Assembly: GCA_029262115.1 (NCBI GenBank)
Contig: JAJCZZ010000054.1
Coordinates: 1 to 46,415 of the forward strand
Source: Gemmatimonadota bacterium
GTDB lineage: Bacteria > Gemmatimonadota > Gemmatimonadetes > Longimicrobiales > Gaopeijiaceae
Length of the DNA: 46,415 bases
Reading direction: 5' to 3'
The notes under the pieces were generated by a model. That model was not told where the DNA came from. It was given only the letters and a program-made list of their open reading frames with translations, and ran no database searches. A program made the translations under genes and the position numbers. Positions 42,801 through 46,415 of this stretch are shown here, in pieces. Each line of letters opens with the position of its first letter. Positions within the stretch are counted from its first letter, which is position 1.

Positions 42801-43249
42801 CGGCGTTCCAGAAGTGGGTCGTCCTGGTCTCGTCCATTCTGACCGGTGCGACCGGTATCGTGTACTGGGTCATGGACACGCTGCTCGATCCGGTCGATCC
42901 CTGGGCGGTGATCAACCACCCGCTCCAGCCCCTCGTCCTCAAGCTCCATATCCTTGCCGCGCCCGTCCTGGTGTTCGCCGTTGGCCTGATCGCCACGGAC
43001 CACATCTGGCGCCACTTCAGGGGGCAGGTGCGCTTCGGGCGGCGCAGTGGAATCCTGACCTTCGCGGTCCTCGGCCCTATGGTCGCGTCCGGGTACCTCG
43101 TGCAGGCGGTTACCGCACCCGTTTGGTTGACGGTCGTGGCATGGACCCACGTGCTCACGTCAGCGATCTACCTGATCGGGCTCGCGACGCATCAGGTGGT
43201 GGTGACACGCCGCGGCCCCGGGCGGCCGGAGAACACGGCCGCGAGTTGA
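42797..43249 (+). CDS. Four-helix membrane protein with paired histidines (cytochrome b-like)
   Basis: A 150-residue integral membrane protein with four predicted helices (~7-30, 45-72, 83-105, 109-134). Histidines sit at both ends of helix 2 (His51, His69) and helix 4 (His118, His132), with more at 41 and 73. Pairs placed 18 and 14 residues apart on two helices fit two b-type hemes stacked across the membrane, as in small cytochrome b and DUF4405-type proteins. It would pass electrons from quinol to the FMN-binding protein encoded just upstream. The GTG start overlaps the preceding stop (GTGA). Heme binding is inferred from spacing only. Confidence 0.7.
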   Translation: MTAFQKWVVLVSSILTGATGIVYWVMDTLLDPVDPWAVINHPLQPLVLKLHILAAPVLVFAVGLIATDHIWRHFRGQVRFGRRSGILTFAVLGPMVASGYLVQAVTAPVWLTVVAWTHVLTSAIYLIGLATHQVVVTRRGPGRPENTAAS

Positions 43250-43270
43250 GGCGGAGGCGGCCCGCTCGTC

Positions 43271-43299
43271 TTGAAGTGGATGGGCGGACCCAATAGCGT
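43271..43299 (+). promoter_or_regulatory. Possible promoter of the second Wzi gene
   Basis: TTGAAG (43271-43276), 17 bases and TAGCGT (43294-43299). The -10 is weak. If used, transcription would begin at about the GTG start codon (43305), giving a leaderless mRNA. Confidence 0.3.
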
Positions 43300-43304
43300 A
43301 GCCT

Positions 43305-44888
43305 GTGTCCAGATTCGGTCCCTTGTCATCCGTTCGCGTCGTCGCCCTGACGCTATTCCTTCCCCTTTCGTCGTCGGGACAGCAAGCAACGGATCAGTGT
43401 ACGCTCGCCCTTCGAGCTTCGGCGGCACGGTCGGATGGACTTTGTCTCAGGCAGCGGGTGCTGCCTCTGCCCGCTCCCCTGCCGTCGACCGGAGATGGGG
43501 AGCAGGACGGGATTCGACCCCTGCCCTGGTCGTCCGTCACGAGCTTCCGGAGCGGGTATCCGATCGACCGGAACAACGGCGCCATATGGGCTGGACGTGG
43601 TCTCTCCGCCGGAGTGACCAGTGGCGCGCAGGGTCGATGGGGCCCGATACGACTCTCTATTCAGCCGCTCATCCACGCGAATGAAAACCGCTCCTTCCCG
43701 GTTCCTGACACGGCCGTGACCGGTCGATCGAGCCTGGCGTACCCGTGGGCGTTCGGAGATCTGGACTGGTATCTCCGCCCCGGCGGGGGGAGACAGTGGG
43801 CGCTCGATCTCGGTGACTCTTTCGTGCAGGCCGACATGGGCCCGCTTCGCGCCGGAGTCTCAGCGGAGCGTCTCTGGTGGGGCCCGGCCAGACGCTACCC
43901 TCTCCTTTTCAGCGGCTCGGCCCAGGGATTCCCCCATGTGTACGTCGGGACCGAGCGGGACGCCGCGACCTACCTCGGCAAGTTTTCCGGGGAGATCCTG
44001 TGGGGCCGCCTCGGGGAATCCGATTGGTTCGACGCAGACCCGCGCAACGACCTCCGTCTCTTGTCGGCGTTGCAGATCCGCTGGATCCCGGAATTCGTGC
44101 CGGGCCTGGAGGTATCGTATTCGCTCGCTCGCCACGAGCCACTACCAGATCGTCGGCTCCAGGCCCGACAGCTATTGGACCTCGTAACAGGAGATCCTCA
44201 GGGAGAACCACTCGGCCAGCGGGGCGTCCCGATGGGGAGCGTGGCATTCCGCCTGGGCCTACCCGATGACGGCGTGGAGGTCTATGCCGAGATTGGCCGG
44301 GGTGAGGGCTTTCTCGTTCCCGACCCCGGGGTATCCGACACCGGTCACAGCCAGATCTTCGTCATGGGATTCGCCCGGACGGACACGACCGCGTCTGGCG
44401 GAAAGTGGCGACTGGCCGGAGAGGTCGTAGCGCAAGCTCTTGAACTGCCGCAGCCACGGAGGGATCCGGCGGAGAACCGACCACTCGATCCACCAGTTCA
44501 CGGACACACCAATCGTGGGCAGCTGCTCGGCGCCTACGTCGGTCCCGGGTCGAACGCGCAGTACTTGGCCTTCGACCGAATCGACCCCGCGTGGACGTGG
44601 GGTTTCTTCCTCGAAAGGGTACGGAGGGACGACGACACCTACTTTCGCACGCTGTCCACCAATTACGGGTTTCGTGGCCATGACGTAGAATGGACGATCG
44701 GTGCCCGCGCGGGAGGGTGGTCGGATTTCTCGCCACTCGAGCGGCTCATTGGTCCTCTGGCGGGCGGCGCAGAGATCGGTCTGAGCCGAAGGAAGAACCG
44801 CAATTTCACAGGCCTACTCCAAGGTGACTGGATCTTCCTGCGTGAGTGGAACGCCTGGGCGGACCTTTACCTCTCCTGGGATCCTTAG
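43305..44888 (+). CDS. Capsule-assembly Wzi-family outer-membrane protein
   Basis: A 527-residue exported beta-barrel. The signal is MSRFGPLSSVRVVALTLFLP. Family-typical segments include DLGDSFVQADMGPLRAGVSAERLWWGPARRY and FSGSAQGFPHVYVG, then repeated beta strands to a terminal segment ending YLSWDP. Wzi proteins bind capsular polysaccharide at the surface of the outer membrane. The start is GTG 43305, with no Shine-Dalgarno visible. It is 55 bases after the cytochrome-like gene and may be a separate unit. With the Wzi module of the flippase fusion there are two such barrels in the cluster. Confidence 0.82.
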   Translation: MSRFGPLSSVRVVALTLFLPLSSSGQQATDQCTLALRASAARSDGLCLRQRVLPLPAPLPSTGDGEQDGIRPLPWSSVTSFRSGYPIDRNNGAIWAGRGLSAGVTSGAQGRWGPIRLSIQPLIHANENRSFPVPDTAVTGRSSLAYPWAFGDLDWYLRPGGGRQWALDLGDSFVQADMGPLRAGVSAERLWWGPARRYPLLFSGSAQGFPHVYVGTERDAATYLGKFSGEILWGRLGESDWFDADPRNDLRLLSALQIRWIPEFVPGLEVSYSLARHEPLPDRRLQARQLLDLVTGDPQGEPLGQRGVPMGSVAFRLGLPDDGVEVYAEIGRGEGFLVPDPGVSDTGHSQIFVMGFARTDTTASGGKWRLAGEVVAQALELPQPRRDPAENRPLDPPVHGHTNRGQLLGAYVGPGSNAQYLAFDRIDPAWTWGFFLERVRRDDDTYFRTLSTNYGFRGHDVEWTIGARAGGWSDFSPLERLIGPLAGGAEIGLSRRKNRNFTGLLQGDWIFLREWNAWADLYLSWDP

Positions 44889-44919
44889 GCGACTTCCACC
44901 AAGCGAGGGGTGACCGACC

Positions 44920-45775
44920 GCGACGCGAGCGAAGCAGACGCGCCATCACGGCGGTGGACAGACGTGTAGTACCTGTCGTGGAAGTCGATCCTCTTCGGTG
45001 AGGCGGGGGATTGGCCTCCTCCGGTGTCCGGTGTGTCCCGCGCGGCGGGTCCTGGCACGGTCGGGGCAGTCCTCATGTTCCCGGCGCGTGGGACCGGTCG
45101 GCGGAACGTTCGCGGCAGTCGCCTCGGTCGCCGCGGCGGTGGACCGACGCGTAGTCTCCGAGGTGGAAATCGATCGTTGTCTTCGGTGAGGCGGGGGATT
45201 GGCCTCCTCCGGTGTCCGGTGTGTCCCGCGCGGCGGGTCCTCCCCGTCGCCCTTCGCTGACGGCGGGGTCCGAGGTGGGTCTGGGTTCGACGGCGGACGT
45301 CTGTTGTCGCGGACTCTCCTGGGCGGCTGCGCTTCGCTGGCGCCCTGTTCGCGGGCGCGGGCTTCGGGCGCCAGGGAGGACCCACCTCACGGGACCTGGC
45401 ACGGTCGGGGCAGTCCTCATGTTCCCGGCGTGGGACCGGTCGGCGGAACGTTCGCGGCGGTCGCCGCGGTCGCCGCGACGCGAGCGAAGCACCGCGCGCC
45501 ATCGCGGCAGTGGACCGACCGGGGGCCACAACGACCCCACCAAAGCACCGCACCACCATCCACCCGCCGCACACCTCCGAGCTCAGGCCGTCGCAGGCCG
45601 ATCGTCTCGGATAAGGCGGGGAGTCGGCTCAGCTGGTGTCCGGGGTGTCCTGCGGCGTGGGTCCTCCCCACGGGACCGGGAACGGTCGGAGCAGTCCTCA
45701 TACGCCCGGCGGATGGAACCGGTCGGCGGGAGGTTCGGGGCGGTCGCCTCGGTCGCCGCGACGGCGTGCGCCGCG
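44920..45775. repeat. Mosaic of ~190-bp non-coding repeats
   Basis: Segments recur in order. A tcttcggtgaggcgggggat-type block occurs at 44992-45052 and 45180-45241, identical over about 60 bases and 188 apart, with a decayed copy near 45605. A ggcacggtcggggcagtcct-type block occurs near 45053 and 45402, with a diverged copy at 45681. A gcgacgcgagcgaagca block occurs near 44918 and 45476. A 10-bp inverted repeat (44890-44899 with 44978-44987) flanks the first part. No coding gene is supported; open frames here are GC-driven. Confidence 0.75.
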
Positions 45776-45849
45776 CGGCACCGCAGCGGTGAACCCGACC
45801 GTTGACCGCAACGACGCCGGCGAAGCGCCGCGTCGCCGCCCACCTCCGG

Positions 45850-46415
45850 GACCAGCTCGTCAGGCCGCCGCAGGCGGCCCATGACCACCAACCCCGCACG
45901 CCCGCCCAACGCACAAACCCGCGAGCTACCGACCACCCGACCAGAAAGGCGCCAGCGAAGCACCGCGCCGCCACCGCAGCGATGGGCCCAACTGTGACCA
46001 GCTTCCCAAGGCCGCCACAGGCGGCCCTGACCGCCCACCCCACACGCCCGCCCAACACACAAACCCGCGAGCTGCCCACCACCCGACCGGACAGGCGCCA
46101 GCGAAGCGCCGCGCCGCCACCACAGCGATAGACCCAACTGTGACCAGCTTCTCAAGGCCTCCGTAGGCGGCCCCTGTTCACCAGACCTACACGGCCGTCC
46201 AACGCACAAACCCGCGAGCTACCGACCATCCGACCGGACAGGCGCCAGCGAAGCACCGCGCCGCCACTGCAGCGATGGGCCCAACTGTGACCAGCTTCCC
46301 AAGGCCGCCACAGGCGGCCCTGACCGCCCACCCCACACGCCCGCCCAACACACAAACCCGCGAGCTACCCACCACCCGACCCGAAAGGCGCCCGCGCAGC
46401 GCCGCGCCGCCACCG
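45850..46415. repeat. Tandem ~146-bp repeat array running off the right edge
   Basis: Units start at 45850, 45996, 46142 and 46289 (periods 146, 146, 147), the last incomplete at the window end. Each contains gaccagct, a ggccgcc-aca-ggcggcc hairpin (45863-45879, 46010-46026 and 46303-46319; one mismatch in the third unit), acaaacccgcgagct and gcgccagcgaagc. The period is not a multiple of three, so the same peptide appears in successive reading frames; this argues that the long minus-strand frames (for example 45417-46082) are not genes. Confidence 0.85.

Noticed and set aside
45417-46413. Several 60-220-codon minus-strand frames with Trp/Gly/Arg-rich peptides
   Set aside because: They arise from the 146-bp array: the same peptide recurs in successive frames because the period is not divisible by three.
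45850-46415. Tandem array considered as a CRISPR
   Set aside because: The units are ~146 bp and similar throughout; there is no 24-40-bp repeat with unique spacers and no cas gene in the window.

Overview
The window is high-GC DNA from a diderm (Gram-negative-type) bacterium. It carries an LptD-like outer-membrane assembly protein, a complete Tol-Pal set, Wza/Wzc/Wzi-type polysaccharide genes, TatA and TatC, and porin- and barrel-type proteins. This gene set, together with DUF4321, NrdR and acidic TPR proteins, most resembles Gemmatimonadota. That placement is an inference; no rRNA or other marker is present. No tRNA, rRNA, CRISPR array or transposase was seen.

Layout. (a) 1-1201: the 5' part of an acidic TPR protein runs off the left edge on the minus strand and shares a divergent promoter region with a PpiC/SurA-type chaperone gene (plus, to 3034). 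(b) 3171-7890, minus: ftcD, a large TPR protein, a polyprenyl diphosphate synthase, a DUF4321 membrane protein and tatA. (c) 7952-13808, minus: a Tat-exported SDR/epimerase lipoprotein, a large secreted subtilase and an FN3-like lipoprotein. (d) 14053-24208, minus: an envelope operon read as SDR epimerase, tolQ, tolR, tonB/tolA-like, tolB, pal, cpoB, nrdR, tatC, lptD. (e) 24340-25374: a LysM protein with its own promoter and terminator. (f) 25519-35873, minus: a tightly coupled polysaccharide operon, wzy, GT4, PglD-type acetyltransferase, DegT aminotransferase, SDR, WecA-CapD_N fusion, MurJ-Wzi fusion. Five of its six junctions are 4-base overlaps. (g) 36110-39146, plus: divergent wza and wzc. 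(h) 39147-39739: non-coding DNA with a 160-bp-spaced repeat pair and a Fur-box-like palindrome. (i) 39740-43249, plus: apbE, an outer-membrane porin, a secreted FMN-binding protein and a four-helix membrane protein with two histidine pairs. (j) 43305-44888: a second Wzi-like barrel. (k) 44889-46415: non-coding repeats, first a mosaic family and then a tandem array of about 146 bp that continues off the right edge.

How the genes work together. Regions b, d and f-g are nearly all cell-envelope construction: lipid carrier synthesis (polyprenyl synthase), glycan priming (WecA-like), sugar modification (SDR, DegT, PglD), flipping (MurJ-like), polymerisation (Wzy), length control and export (Wzc, Wza), surface attachment (Wzi), outer-membrane protein folding (PpiC/SurA), LPS insertion (LptD) and envelope tethering (Tol-Pal).

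The two most notable systems are inferences from sequence. The first is an in-frame fusion of an inner-membrane lipid-linked-glycan flippase to an outer-membrane Wzi barrel, with a signal-peptide-like segment at the joint. The second is a compact operon behind a Fur-like site that appears to encode an ApbE-flavinylated electron-transfer chain with its own porin, a candidate metal-responsive extracytosolic reductase.
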